The notes: generated from the sequence alone by a model not told the origin. A stretch of 64,000 nt of DNA from Castanea sativa (GCF_040712315.1 NC_134023.1:69228757-69292756), one strand, 5' to 3'; shown: positions 22,088-37,200, counted from the stretch's first letter. A program made the numbers and translations.

Positions 22088-23234
22088 TTTGGACTCGATA
22101 GTTGAAGACTTCGCACTCTATCATATCTTTCCACCCACCCCTTGAGAGTTTTTATTTTATATTTTTTTCAACCAATATAAAATAAAAAGGTGACGAAAAA
22201 TAAAGTTCCTTGTCAATGAAGAAAAAATAAAATTACCTTCTGAAACAATCTCATTAACTATTCCTCTCATATTTGTTTGTTCCCACCTGAGAACCCACAT
22301 GCTGTAAGAAATATGCAACATGAGACAATCTAAAAAGATAATTTTCTATACATAGAGGTGATCACATTGTACATCTCTCTCAAAAGGAAAATAACCCTGG
22401 AATATCAGCTTTTAAAATTTCTCGCAAATGTGGCTTTAGTTTCTTCCCACAAGGCATCTCTAAGAATTTTTTTTTTTTTTTTTAAATGATGAATACTCGT
22501 CATATTTGCTAAACGGGATTGTTCTTAATTTATTACTGTTGCTACGAAACTTTTGCTAATGGTCTGAATGAGTGCTACGAATGTGACTGTTGCTGTTGGT
22601 TTGAATGAGTGCTACATTAGGAGTTGAAAAGTTTCCTGCTGAACTTATGTCATATTTTGGAATTGGGTAACTGGTTTTTATTGATTTGGAGTACCACCAC
22701 AATTTTAGTTGAGTAAAATATTCCAATGAATGGAGGATTTTCTTCATCAAAACAGTGATTTCTAAAACTATACAAAACAGAGAATCAAAAAGAGAGCTGA
22801 TTCTCAAACAAAGGAAATAAGCTCATCTCATTTTTGTGGGAAATTAACACACTGTTTTACATATTAAACATTGAAATGCTTTCACATGAGGCCCCAAAAT
22901 TGCTCAAAATTTAATTAAAAATCAAAAGATAGGAAAACTGACAAGTTCATTCTTCAGTCAGTACCTAGAAGAATATATTTAATCTATTGGCTGGCATGAT
23001 CTCCGGAGTATATGACCCTGATTATTGGTTAAAACGAAAAGGAATACCTGTCGGTCAACGGGCACATCTCAATACCCTTTATAGCTTCTGAGATCCATGG
23101 ATAAACGGGATTGTTCATCACTCAAACAACAAAACAAAAGGCTCTGATGCCATATTGGAAATCATTCCAATTCTCATAAATAAATAAATAAGGGGTTTCC
23201 TTACCGATCAGCGTAATCTCTACTGTGCAACAAT
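22088..23234 (-). other. CLU 3' flank and probable 3' UTR
   Basis: No coding sequence is seen between the foldback MITE and the CLU stop codon. The stretch just 3' of the stop should hold the 3' UTR. Candidate AATAAA-type signals on the minus strand occur (for example near 22518), but none can be assigned with certainty. Positions 22810-22945 are duplicated at 19.9 kb. Confidence 0.4.
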
Positions 23235-26200
23235 TCAAGCAGCAGCTTTGGCTTTTGCTTTTTGTTTCTTGGCATCCAATGATGCTAAGCCTGTGCCCAA
23301 TCCAACAGGAGCCTGATCTTCTTGCCCTGATGTCAATTCATCATTTTTGGAATCCACTGGGCCATTTGAAGGATGGCCGTTGGCTTCCTTCTTCACTCCA
23401 TCAGTTTCCCCACCTTCTGCCGCATCAGGGGTCATACCTGAATTGATAATATTGAGGAGTTGAGTAAGTGGTGGCATAGCTTGTACCGGAACGCCATGTG
23501 GACGTATCAAGAGGCCCCTAGCTGCAGCTTTCTTTCTGACTTCAGCTGCTGCACGGGCAGCTCTTTCATCAACTCCCCTCCCTCGAGGGGGATTGTCACC
23601 AATTATCGCAGCATTAAGAGATTTGTTGACAGAGGTGCCCGAACTCCCAGACCCTCCAGCTGTTGCAGCAGCTTGGAATGCCTGTATTAAGTCAGGATGG
23701 GCCTGTCGTGCAACATCAAATATCAAATGAGAAATTCTAAGTACCCAACAAAAAAGAAACATATCTTTTAGGGAAGTAAGGACAGCTCCAAGCAAGAAAC
23801 AAGCACCTGATTGACACCCAGAAGCATTTTACAGTTCTCAATTTTTCTTTTTGATAATTCAATACATGGGGGTGGGGAATATGAACCTTGGATGTCTCCG
23901 TTAAAAACACTAAAAGGTATTAATTAAGCTACAAAGCTCTTCGCAATTCTTACTTTTTCTTTTTTTTCTTTGGCCAAAATACACTGTTAGTCCCTAAACT
24001 TTAGTCCATGAACAATTTTGTTCCTAAAATTTTAAAGTGCTAGCTTTTAGTCCCTACAAACTTAAAGAGATCCTTTTTAGTCCCTCGAAAGCTTAAAGTT
24101 TAAAAGTGATCACTTTTAGTTCCTAACGTGTCTAATTGAGTGATGACATGTCAGTTTTTAATTTGGTCACATCATCTCAGTAAAAGCAACATTTTTAAAC
24201 TTCAAGGGCTAAAATTTCTTGTGCGCTAGACTTATAAATAAAAAATAAAAAATTTCCTGTGTAGTAAACTTTAGGAGTTGACAGAGTATTTAAAGCCATT
24301 TTCTTTTAACAAAAAAATAATTTGGAAAGGAATCCATCAAGGGATTTTAATACGCTATGCTGTAGTACCAGGATAAAAAGACCTGGTTTTTAAGAACACA
24401 AAACCAGAAATGTAGGGGTTGTAGATCGCATACAGAGAATGAGATACAGACCATGCAAAAAAGGAAAAAAGCATGAGCACAGGAAAGCATTTATATCTAT
24501 AAAACAGAACCGGTTCTGAGATCTGATCCCTTCCCTTTCATCTTGGATAAAGATGAAAATATCCAGAACAAATAAGTAGAAACAAAAGTACCTTCAAAAT
24601 ATCAATAGCTTTTTGAGCAGAAGCTGCATTCAAAGCTTGGCCTTTTTGCTTTTGTGCATTCATCTGTCAAACAAGGTTTACAAAATTCAGAAAACAAAAG
24701 GGAATACAAAATCTTGTTAAGAACACAAAACAACTGTTCAAGAAAATCTATCACAAGTTCACGTCTACTCAAGGAGATCATGTATTACCTGTAACTCACG
24801 CATCTTAAATGTTTTCATCCAGTTTTGGGAGTCCCGTGTCCTTGAATCCTCCTCACCAAGTTGTTTGACAAGTATATCATAGGTTTTCTTCTCATGCTGG
24901 CATGCCAAAGGCAATAATTAGTGAATTATAATTAATTGTATCCCAATTATAAAAATTAAATTTTACTAAGGCACATACCTGGTGAGAAAGCTTGAAGGCA
25001 CCCATACAATTGAATGCAATGGCAAGAGCATGATAGCATACAGCAGTTTGAATATGTTCCTCACCTAGAAGCCTTTCATTTTTTTTCAAAGCTTCTTGCA
25101 GATAACGAAGAGCTGTGTTCATATTTCCAATGTCTTGGTACATCATTGCAACATTTATAAAAGTTGCAGCGACATCAGGGTGATCTGGGCCTGATGACAA
25201 GCTTAGCAAGAGCAATGCCCGAGACATGTGCCTTAATGCAAGTTCTGTTTGGTTAAGTCCATGGTAGAAAAGAGCCATATTGCCATAACTGCAGTTAACC
25301 AAGAATTAGATCTCTATGTGACTGTGTAAGAGTTAGCTGAAATAATACAGTGGGACCCATGAATAAAATCAAAAAGTATAGTGAGACCCATGAATAATAC
25401 CAAAAATAAGCTAAATAGTAAAATAAGTTGGCAAAAATAATCTTGCCAAATAGACACTATATGAGAATTCTTATTTTTTATTCGTAAATTATGTATGCAT
25501 AAAGTGGGTCTTGAACTCATGACCTCACCCTCCAACCAGCACTTAGAACGGAAGGAGTCATTTGAGAAAGAGCTCAGTGGCTAATATTTGAGATAGTAAC
25601 TTGTGGTAATTGAAATAACCACGTCCATAATTGTTTTTTTTTTTTTTTTGGGATAAGTAAATAACTACGTTCAATGAGTTTATATCATCAAACATTACAA
25701 ATTGACAGATACTATCCAAACACCTCAATGCATTACAACAAATGAAAAGAATAGAAGAGCATGCCTGTGAGCAGTGTCAGGGTGGTCCAAACCCAGGCAC
25801 CGTTCATTTATTATCAGTTCCTTGTGCTGTTGCATTATCGCACCAGCCATGTCTCCTGCATGATACAAAACCATGGCAAGATACCTGAAAAGTTAAGAAA
25901 GGGAACACCAGTCAGGCTCAAGCAAATCATAAACAAATTTTCATATTGATCTGTTTTACTCTTGTAAGTGCAGATCAATGAATTGAAAATCAGTCTTATA
26001 ACCAAATAACAGCTAATTTAAAGATGCATAACTTTATTATCAGTCATGTTCTGCAGGGGAACATTAGTGCCTGACAGCTATGATCAAAATCAGAGTACAA
26101 GATGCATAAATTTTTATATCACTAAGATCAACCAAACAATATTAGCAACAAATATAGAATCATTTTAGTTGAGATGTCTACCGACAGCAATTTGCAACTT

Positions 26201-29200
26201 CCCGATGCATTGGTCCAGTAACCTGCAACACAATTAAAAAAATAATAATAATAAACCATACCAAAGGAATTCAAAAAGAGGGCAAAATAATGGAATAACA
26301 TACCTGCTGAAGTATTGAAAATGCCTCAGAAAATAATGTGTAGGCTTCACTAAGCATTCCCTGGAACAAAGAGTCACATGACTAAATAACATATCTTTCC
26401 ATACAAGAATATGAAATAAAAAGTCATGACAACAATCACTCAGCAGAACTTTTAATTTTCTGCAATAGGTAGTCATGTGTAAGTTTTCATGAAATCTATC
26501 TCGACTGGTTCTACCTAGTGTACGTTTTATCTTAACAGATGCCCTGGAAAAACCCTTTTAAAGACTCAAATAACTCCAAAATACATTATATGCTTTTTCA
26601 ATAGTAAATAATAGCTTAAAACCAATGTCGATTCAATTTTAAACCAATTTGACCAAGCATTATTATACTCGAGATGAACATCACAATTGCCACCAAATTC
26701 GTGATCCTAAATTATGTTTGGGATTGTAAGTTTTTTTTTTATCATTAATGTGGCATTCTGTTGACTAGACAATGCATATTCATGTTAGGATCTCAACGAT
26801 AGAGCAAAGCACAAATCATACCTCAGCCAATTGGATTTTACCCGTTTCCACAAGATCCTTGGCTTCTGAACATAAGGGAACTGAATGTTTCACTACAGGT
26901 TGGAGATTCATGATGTCGGACGTTTGGAAAGGTGCTGCAGAATTAAAATCATATTTGCGAGCTGCAATAGTTATGCCTACCTGTAAAGAAAACAATATTC
27001 AAAAAAGTTGTATGCTATTTAAGAAGCTTAAGCTATAAATATTAACATGAGATACACGATTAGTTTCATTAAGGCAGATAAATTTTAGCACTTGAACTAA
27101 CTAGAATTGAGCAGGGCTGCAAAACAGGAAACTCACATATACAAACTAAATCAAATTAAGCAATCCCAGGACCCAGCATATTAAGAATTAAGGTGGCTGT
27201 ACTCAGGTTCCAAGAACTAATCTTATTCCACAAGTACTTATTAAAATAGGCAGTGTAGACCAAGAAAAACATATTAGAAAAGTGCTATTTCGAAGTGTTG
27301 GACAATAGCTAGTTTCAAGAAGACCAGCTAGTTTGGCAAGTGTGGTATAAGTTTTCCAAATTCTGGAAGTAAAATTTTCATCTAATACTTGGGTTTAAAA
27401 TGAATTTTGAAGCTGAGTAATCATGGTAGACAAACTATTGCAATGAAGTAACAAATAACATCATTGTTCACACAGGAAACATGGGAACCAAAATGGCAAA
27501 ATATTTACATCCATTTCTGTTGTTGCGACTATACATATTGTGACTGAAATAGCATATTCTGGGACTCTAAGCACAGTAATTTACCCCTATGATATATAGT
27601 AGTTCCTTATGTACAGAAATTAACAAATCAATACTCATGGAACATGATTTAAGGCATAATAAGTTAGACACGTCCAACTATAAAAGATCCAAACTCCTGA
27701 CATGTATAATAGGAAATATCTAGACAAAGCAGACAATAGCATGAGAAAGCGCCAAGCATAAGAAGGAAAATGCATAAATGTAAGACAACATATACCATAA
27801 ATATGCAATTGAACTAATCTTAAAACTATTTACCATCCTTCAGAGTATGTGCTCAACATAATTTTTTTTTTTTTTAACATTAGGCAATAGTAGCTAAAGA
27901 ATGGACAATCATTTTTTTTTTATATATATATAAAGAATGGGCAATCATATTACAAAAGGACAACACCCCTAATTTTCACAGCAATATATTGTGGCGTAAT
28001 GAAATTCAAACGGGAATCAATTTGAGAAGATGAACTTGTAATTACCTTCTGGCAAAGATTCCGTATAACAGAAACTTTCTTTACACATGACCTTGCATCC
28101 TCTGGCAACTCAAACTACAACAATGAGAAAATATATTTCAAACATACACCGACACACATTAGACATGAATCACAGAAGGAAGAAAGAATGTGCTTGAGGA
28201 TCCCTTATGATACAGATTAGTCCATTTTATTTTCTACAGCATCAAAAGGAAAAGGACCAATCTAAAATGTGATCCCATTTCAGAATATGGCCCCTTGACG
28301 TCAGATGATGTACTATTGGAAAAAAAACTCACAGCAAAAGATCTCCCAATTGCACAAGTTTTTTAAATAAGCAAGGAAAAAAAAGTAATAATAATAATCA
28401 CCTAATTAAATTTTTTTTACATGTAGCCTAATAAATTTACTAAGATGCAACCCAAAAAAAATATTTTTATTTTAAATACTTTTTGCAAGAAATGACTCCT
28501 TCAACCTTCTAGAAATATCCAGTGTCCTTGTAAAGACTTGATAAAAACTGATACCTGATATTTGAGTTTAGCAAATTCTTGTATGTCTGACCATAGAGTT
28601 TCTGAGCTAACATTCATAAATGACAATTGATTCTTCCTTGCAGACACCCCACCTTTAAACCTTCCTTGCCCCTTAGAAGGCTTTCCTGAAGATTGATGGC
28701 CTCCTTGGTCCTAAAAAAATATGAAACATAAAGAACAGCCTTGGGTCAAGATTTCTCCATCAAGAGTAAAATTTCATGTTACCATTTCCATTTAAGAAAA
28801 TTGAGTGAATTTAGTAAAGATTTTAGATTCTAAACATCATTTAATAATTTAAGAAAAAATTTACTTTCTTCTGAAGAAAAAGATGCAACTTAATTGCTTT
28901 GATTGTTGTACAATTACAATGACAGACCACAAACTGAGGGAAGATATGGCCTCAAGAGTTAGCTCACAAAAAGCTCAAAGCTGAAAAGCAGTAAAAGCCA
29001 AAAAAAAAAAAAAAAACCATAAGAAATCCTGAAACTATCAATCCATGTGACACATACCTTTTTGTGGGTTCTGGACTGCATATTGTTGGCAGCACCTTTT
29101 GAGCCAACAGCTTGAATACTTCCAAAAAAGCAGTTGAAGAAATGTGATATAGCTGGCGCAATATCATGATCCTCTATATCTCTCAAAACATCCTGCTCAA

Positions 29201-31192
29201 GATGGAGTCAGTTTAATCAGACTAGGAAGGGAAGAGTGGATGTGAACAGGAAATGTGTTTCCACATGCATGTGTGCAAGCTATGCCAGACCGCCCTCTTG
29301 TAGGCAAAGTTGATGGTTTCTATCTCTAACACCAATGTCAGGAAAAAGATGTCACATTTTACAATTGACATAGTAACATGCGACACCTCTTTGCAGATTA
29401 TTGTGGTGAAATTACTTGAAACAATGTATACGTTTGGTAACACCATTTATAATGTAGAAGCTGCTTAGATTATGCTTATCACCTTGAGGATGTGCTTTGC
29501 AGACCTAACAACAATCTCATTAGAACAAAGATCCCACAAATGAGGTAAATGTTTTGTCCCATCAGCCACCTATAGCAAAGCTCCAGACATGTCAAAAGCA
29601 ATACAATCATTTGCAGAAAGATGGAAAAGTTATGAACATGACAGCTTTAACACAAATAATAAATTTCAATGCAGGCATTGATTTATATATATTTCCCATA
29701 GTTATATAATAATATTTAAGCATTCACAAACGCTTACTTTTCCAATATAGCGAACATTAATTCCATGAGCATGGAGTGCTTCAGTTAATGTCTGTCCATC
29801 CATAGGTGAAACTTCAAGTGTGCAAAGATCTTGTACAAACTTTGGAAGCACAACATTCGTAAGATATGAACTCACTTTCCTTACATTTTCTTCATCTTCT
29901 GCTATCTCCTGGTGAAGGCAAAGGATCAAAAACATATCAGATATTTCTTTCAATTTTTTATTTTCTGGCTGAATATTAGCAAATTTAGAATCCAATGAAC
30001 TTGACAAACAATATTAATAGGTTCAAACTTGCCTCTTGACTCCCGGATAACTTAAATTCAGTTAAGACATTAGGGTTGAAAAGAATGTCCTCATGTGGTT
30101 CAGTTTCAGCTTGGGAAGAAGCACAATCCTTAACATTCTCATCCCTCCCTTCTTTTGTTACATCCTGTGAACAGAAACAGAAAGAACCACATATTGCACG
30201 TTATTAAGAGGAAATTCAGGGCACAAGCTATTTCTTATTATAATATATACCGAACAGAAATTGAACTGGTCTTACATGATGATATTAACATAAACATGTG
30301 ATTTATAGTTTCATACCCAAATCCAAGTAAATACACAATTCCTTAAATGAAAATGTACCCCCACAACTACTGCACCCACCAGATTTTTTTCTGTCAATTA
30401 ATCTATATATATAAAACCGAAGCTCTACTTGCTCCACAATTTTCCACATCAACACAATATTTAAAAAATTAAAATTAAAAACTCTATTTCACTTAAAAAC
30501 AAAACCGGATAAAAGCCAAGCATTCTAGGTTTTCTCAAACACAAACCCGCTACTACCTTCCCTTAAAAAATTAAAATTAAAATTAAAAACTCTATTTCAC
30601 TCAAAAACAAAACCGGATAAAAGCCAAGCATTCTAGGTTTTCTCAAACACAAACCCGCTACTACCTTCCCTTAAAAAATTAAAATTAAAAACTCTATTTT
30701 TCACTCAAAAACAAAACCAGATAAAAGCCAAGCATTCTAGGTTTTCTCAAACACAAACCCGCTACTACCTTCCCTCTCTCAAACGTTTTTTTTTTTTTGG
30801 CTCCTCTCTCTTCCTTTTCTCTGCTCATCTCAGCCAAACCCTACAATTCAACTCATACAAATCTGATTCTCACTGCCTGGATAAGTAGTGCTCAACGAGA
30901 AAACTTATTTGGTTTTTAGTTTATTAATTAATTCATAATGTAAGACTCTTCCCTTCTCTTCCTTGCTCCATGATAGTCCCTGCATTGCAACCAACACTCC
31001 CAAATCAATGCTTCTTGATTGCCCATCAGGCTTGACGGGAGGCCTAGGACAAGTATCGTGGTGCTAAAGGTGGTGTTTTTACAAATCTAAATCTACAACT
31101 AACAAACCCTAATCTTGGTATGTCCCTCTTTTTATCTAAGTTTTTCTAATACTTCTGTTTTTGCTTAATGGTTTTTCTCTTGTATTTTTTTG

Positions 31193-31230
<38 letters not shown>

Positions 31231-34200
31231 TTCTACCCGATACAATTTTACAATCTCATATCAGATGACTTCCCAAGTCCTAGACTAACATCGAAATCCC
31301 ATGACAGATAAACACTTAGATAATGTCGATGTTTACCTTCTCTATGTGAGGTTACAATCTGGCCGTGATATAGGAACAAGGGTAATCATAAACCTATTCA
31401 AGTTAGGGCAAATAGGTAGTATATCTCCAATCTTCTTTTACAAAATAGGATAATAATAGAGCATAAGATACATTGAAGAATTGAGAAAAAATAGTATAAA
31501 TTGATTGAACACATCTCCATACCAAGAGAACACTTGACGGCTTTCATTAATTTATTTTATTTTTTATTTTCTTTAATTAGATTGCAATAGTAGAATCTAG
31601 AGATACTCACGTTGGGATTAGGTTTTAGAAAACATAAGTTTTGGTAGTCCCACAATGTTATACATCATTTTTTTTTGTCAATATTGTTGTATTTTGTTGT
31701 TCCACATTTTAAAAAAGTTTAAATATGATAGAAATATAAATAATGCACCTTTGTTTCATCTACACACACACAATTTGGTTTTTTTTTTTTTTTTTTTCAA
31801 GATGTGTATCTTTATTTCATATAATAAATATTGATTTTTATTCAAATTTAACTAATATAAGTATAAACTATACTTTCATAAGATTTCATCTCATGCATTG
31901 CATGGGTTAGCGACTAGTTTTAACAAAATATGAAAATATATACTCCAATTCAACCTTGGAATTTGCTAATTCTATAGGCCCATAAATAAACCATTCACTA
32001 AACACTCTAGTAAACCAGAAATAATAATGACACAAGAAACGGACCATAGGCATGATGGAGGTGCTACTCCAGAACCATATCCATTAGAAAATAATAATAA
32101 AAAAAAAAAGGAGAGAAAGCGAGTGAGAACACGCAGAGTTACGATTTCAAGTATGGCGACCTTTATTGCAAGAAATAGGCAAATTGCTAAAAATGACTCC
32201 AATGGGGGTAAGTGTATAACTCAATTTGTTGCTTCAACTATAGCAGCTATATTCACACCAAAGCAGCTTCTAGAAACACAAACATGACAGATTCTGCTAA
32301 TTCAAGGGCATTGAGATATTGTCATCAAATAAACATGCATGCATTACACAGAAAAAGTTGAAATCACTGCTAAATCCATTGTGAATCATACCGCAACATA
32401 TATAATCGGCACATAAAGTGAGCTAGCAGTAGGTAGTCCAAGAATACAAGGTGGGGAAAAAAAGGGTCAAAACCAATAAAATATAAGTAAATATTTGATC
32501 ACAGAATAAACTTTCAAGGATGGAATACACTCCTAACAAAAACACCACTATACAGCAATCAAAAGCTGCGGTTGCATTTGCCACTCTTCTCACCTGTTCG
32601 TTAACACCTGCAACTGTTGAAGAATCAGTGGTCACATGAGCATCTCCTTCAGACTTAAATTTTGATCTTTCTGCAGCTTGGGCCTTCTCCCATAAAACAA
32701 ATGTTTATATTAAAAATGGAACATATAAAACAAGTTCCAAAGTGTGGTTAATATCAGAATGTCATTACTTACCTGGCAAAAGGCAGTAATTAGTTCTGGT
32801 CTCAAGATACAGAATCTGGATCCAGGTCCAGTATAGTTTGCATCGCGAGGAGTTACTCTCATTAAATCCAGAAGATAATGCCTAGAAAAAGTAGAAAGGA
32901 GAAAAAAATAAAAAACATAAACAAGTGCACATGCTTTATAAATATAAATAAGCATGTTATTTAACAGTTGTGGAATCATTATGAATAAAGTCAGAAACTA
33001 GGAACATAGAAACAGAGTTTTACTACTTTATAGCTAATAAAATGTCAATATTTAAATCATCAAGCTAGCTAGCTAAAATAATGTTTGAGGAAAATGTGTG
33101 CTTAAAGTGCTGGGTACTGGAATTAAGCAAATTTAAGCATATTTAACTAAGAATTTTTAATACAATTTAGTTAAATATAAAGAAATCCAAGCACTAAGAA
33201 GAAGAATGTAACCAAGTAGTTAGGTTTGTATGACTAATAGACCAATCCAAGAGAGTATCACCTGTCATCACTACCAACAATACCCTTGCATTCCACTGGG
33301 GCAGCTAATTTGAAAACATTTCCAGATCCATCTAGGACTGTGTGTTCCTTCAAATGAAGGCGCTTAGCAGCCTCAAGAACCTAAGGATAATAAAAGCTTA
33401 GCACTTCTAACAAGGAAACTCATTTCACAATTCACATAGACAAACCCAAGAAGAGAGATCAAACTGGAATCTTCATTGAAATAACATGTCCTTCTAAAAC
33501 ATACCAATTACATTTACATCATAAATGAAAATCATATATTATTTTTAAAGGTACAAATGAAAATTATATTTCTTGTAAGACAGCACAATTAAGCCATTAT
33601 GGATATCTTAACCCAAGAGAAGTTTAAGAAGTACTCTCACATAGCAATTAACAAAGACATATTATGCAAAATCTGAAACATGACGTGCAACAAATCTTAT
33701 ATGCTCCCTCACCTTGGAATGAAAATCTTCATTCCAACATATCTTCTTGCCATTGTCAACAGAACCGTACAGAAGAGAGTCTGATTTATCCCCTTGAAGA
33801 ATGCCAGGTAAAACGCTCTGCAATAGAATGTATAAAAGCAATTGAGGGCCAGCTAGAGATCAATTTAAGCAAGCCGAGATAGAAATAGCTATCATGAAAA
33901 AGCTTCCAAGTATGTGTACAAATATGTCCTAACACAACACAATTTAGTAAACACAAGCAAAAATTGCTGATAATAAATAACAGGTCATGTAACTAATGTT
34001 ACTGTAAAAAAATACTTGCCAACGAGTCCATCAATAAAATTAATAATAATAAGTTTTTTTTTTCTATAAGTGCTTATATCCTTTCTCGTCAATAAGAATG
34101 TCAATAGAGTTGGCTGCAACAGAAGATGTAACTATGACTTTATGTGAGAGAACCGGGAACAGGAAAACACAAGCATGAAAGAGAAAGCAATCCCAGTTTT

Positions 34201-37200
34201 TAACAAATACCTTTGCAGAAAATGTGTTATATTATAAAAACACTTTAAGAATAAATGATATATCAAATACAGTACAGACCTTATTTTTAATAATGAGCTA
34301 TAGGCCATAGCTCAACTGGCACTTCTGTCTCCCACAATAATTAGTTGGATTGTGAAATCATGAGTTTAAGAACCATGTGTAACTTAACAATAAAAAATTT
34401 AAAAATAATATCTTTAATACACACCTGAGCTACAACTCTATGACCTCTGTAATCAATTATGGCCATAGCAAGATTATAAAGTCCAGAGACATCAGCTTCC
34501 TGGTATGCCTTGGTGCCTTTCAAATCATTATTTGCAGAAGCATATGTAGCTTGCTCACTCTCTGTCAATTGTGTTTCGGCAGACACATTGGAAGGAACTT
34601 CCACTACATTCTCACCTTCCCCTGTAATTTTTGGTTCACATTTATCCCCATTGGGAATACCACTGTCTCCGTGCAACAAACTGGAAGCCTTATCAGATGA
34701 ACTGTTAGACAAGCTTGAATTCTCAATGTTTGAATTAGCATTTAATGAACGCTTCTTGGACAACTGCTCAAGGTCCGCATCCACAGCAAAACTAAAGAAT
34801 ATATTGTTGTGAACATACCTATATCCAAAAAAAAAAAAAAGATACAACCTAATGTTAATCTGACAAATTAATGCATCTGTCACTTAATAATAAGACTTTT
34901 TTTTTATCTCAATAATAAGACTGCATAATAGCGCATTACAGAATCTAAATAATTCTCACAGGCAATAAGCATCTATACTAAAAGGCAAAGCAAAGCAATG
35001 TCACAAATTTAACATGTAACAGTTCATCTATGTCAAGATAGCTTATAGCTTGTACTAGAGTACAGTTAATATTGATTAGCTTACTGTGCTGAAAGACAAG
35101 TTCTCAACATTGAGGGACTAATATATGTTAAACAGTAATGCAGAAAAAACATATTACTTTTATAAGTTACAAATAATATCAAATTAATGCCTTAAAATCA
35201 GAAAAAAAGTAACGAAAAAATAATTTAAAAAATAGATTATTATTGAAGGTCCCACTAACATATGAAAGCACTCTGGATCTGTTGGGTTTATTGGGGGTAT
35301 ACATCTGCTGATCACTCCAATAGCACCGCTAATCGCTGCATCAACAAAATCTGATGTCACTTTGTAGAGGGCCCTATCCCTCAAAATCCTGCAACAAAAT
35401 TACCTTCTTTAGTTGTAGAGATGGTGGAAACCATATAGAAGAAACAATAATTTAGCATTAGTTATCAAAGTACAGAAAAAGCTAAGGGAATGAGAATCAC
35501 TGTAACAAGTCCACCAAAGATCAAATACCTTTCCTGAGGAGTTGTATGGGGGAATTCTCGACAAGATTGCAACTCTTCATTCCAATCTCTTTGCATGCCA
35601 ATCAGCTCACTGCCGTATGAAAGAGTCAATGCGTCCTCTGCTCTGGCTGCATCACGTTTATGTTCTGGCAGGGGGAACACAACCAAAATTAATTTAGAAG
35701 TGAAGAAACAAACCATGGCATCAAGCAACCTCAAAGTTCACAAAATAAATTCATTTGTAAGTCATGCAGATATAGATGCTAAAAACCTCACAAAATGTGT
35801 AGTTTTATTTTCTATTTACAATAATAAAAGCAACTAACCATGCTTTTAGTATTATAGCAAAGATGTATTTCCAGTTGAGGAATTTTAGTAGGGGTCAATT
35901 TAATGCACCATCAAAAAGAGGTTACCCAGCATGCTGAAACTAATTGCAATACTCTTTGATATTATAGTAGAAAAGAGGTTGTTAAGTATCAACTTCAAAG
36001 CTAAACAGCAGGCTCTTTACAACTCTTTGATGCTGAACTCACCAGGAACTGGATATGATCCCAGCCAGGAGTTTGGTGGCAACAAAGATTGAACATTTTC
36101 AAAAGGATGTGCAGAGGCTCTTCTCTCCAAAATTTCACGAAATGCTTCAAAATAAGAACACAGGAAAACAAATTATTCAATGTCAGTTGTAAAATTAGCC
36201 CACTTCAAACTTTAACAGAATTATATGTCTAAACCATGACCTGTTACCTTTCTTGAACTTGGAGCTTATTTTTTGCAAGAGCCCAACAAGGGTGGTTGCT
36301 TCAGACGAGGTCTTACTCGGCCTTGGGTCAAGTGAATTCCCAGGGCTCGAGTTGACATAAAACATTTTTGTAGTTCCAGTTATACAGAATTTATTACCCT
36401 CCAATGTTACTACATCCAAATAAATCAAATCACCAACAAGCCTGACGTCAACAAAAGCACCATCAGTATGTTATCAATTTGGTTCCCACAGAAAACAGTC
36501 TTAATGATTTTAGGCAATAAGGTAATGGGCAGAGGAAATTCTAAAATCCACCTTCTGTAGCTTGGAGGAGGATTAAAGGAGGAAAACACAATGCTCTCCA
36601 CACATTTGATCTCTGTTGAAGATGATGATAGCAAATTATTCAGTGATCCAGCAACGTCCTCCATAAAACCCAGACCATCAAGCTCTGGGACCTCAGTTTT
36701 TGCCGTATCTGGGTCAAAGTAAAATATGGAAGCTTAAGTGTCTTAAAGCATTAATAATGTGGAAAATGAATGACTGAAACTGATTGCATGTTCACTATCT
36801 CAAACCTCCTGGACTAGAAGCTTTGTTTTGTGTTGTCTCATACTGCAATGCAAGGGATGTTGATAGAGAGGCATGAAGTGTGGAAAGAGAAAGCAATTCT
36901 CTTGTACGGTGAACATGAGCCCTTATAGATCTATCGTCATACAATGCTGCCAAAATACTTTCTATGTTAGAGCCCACAAATAGATCATAATATCAAAATA
37001 ACATAGCTGTGTCAAACTGTCAATATACCGGGAACCATCTCCAATGAGCAACCACCGGTAGTAATGTCAGCTACTTCTGAAATTTCATTAAAATCTTCTA
37101 GATGGTGAGTGGAACAATCCTTCGTGTGCAGCAATAAGTCATAGCATGTGAAATAGCATGTCTCTGGAGCATCAAGAAGAAATTGTCTTACGTCCATGAC

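Noticed and set aside
32027..32287. Plus-strand frame opposite CLU
   Set aside because: It sits in CLU intron 14 beside the Helitron and runs through an A-rich tract; no homology is recognised.
34440..34812. Plus-strand frames within CLU exon 10
   Set aside because: They are antisense shadows of the 394 bp coding exon on the minus strand.
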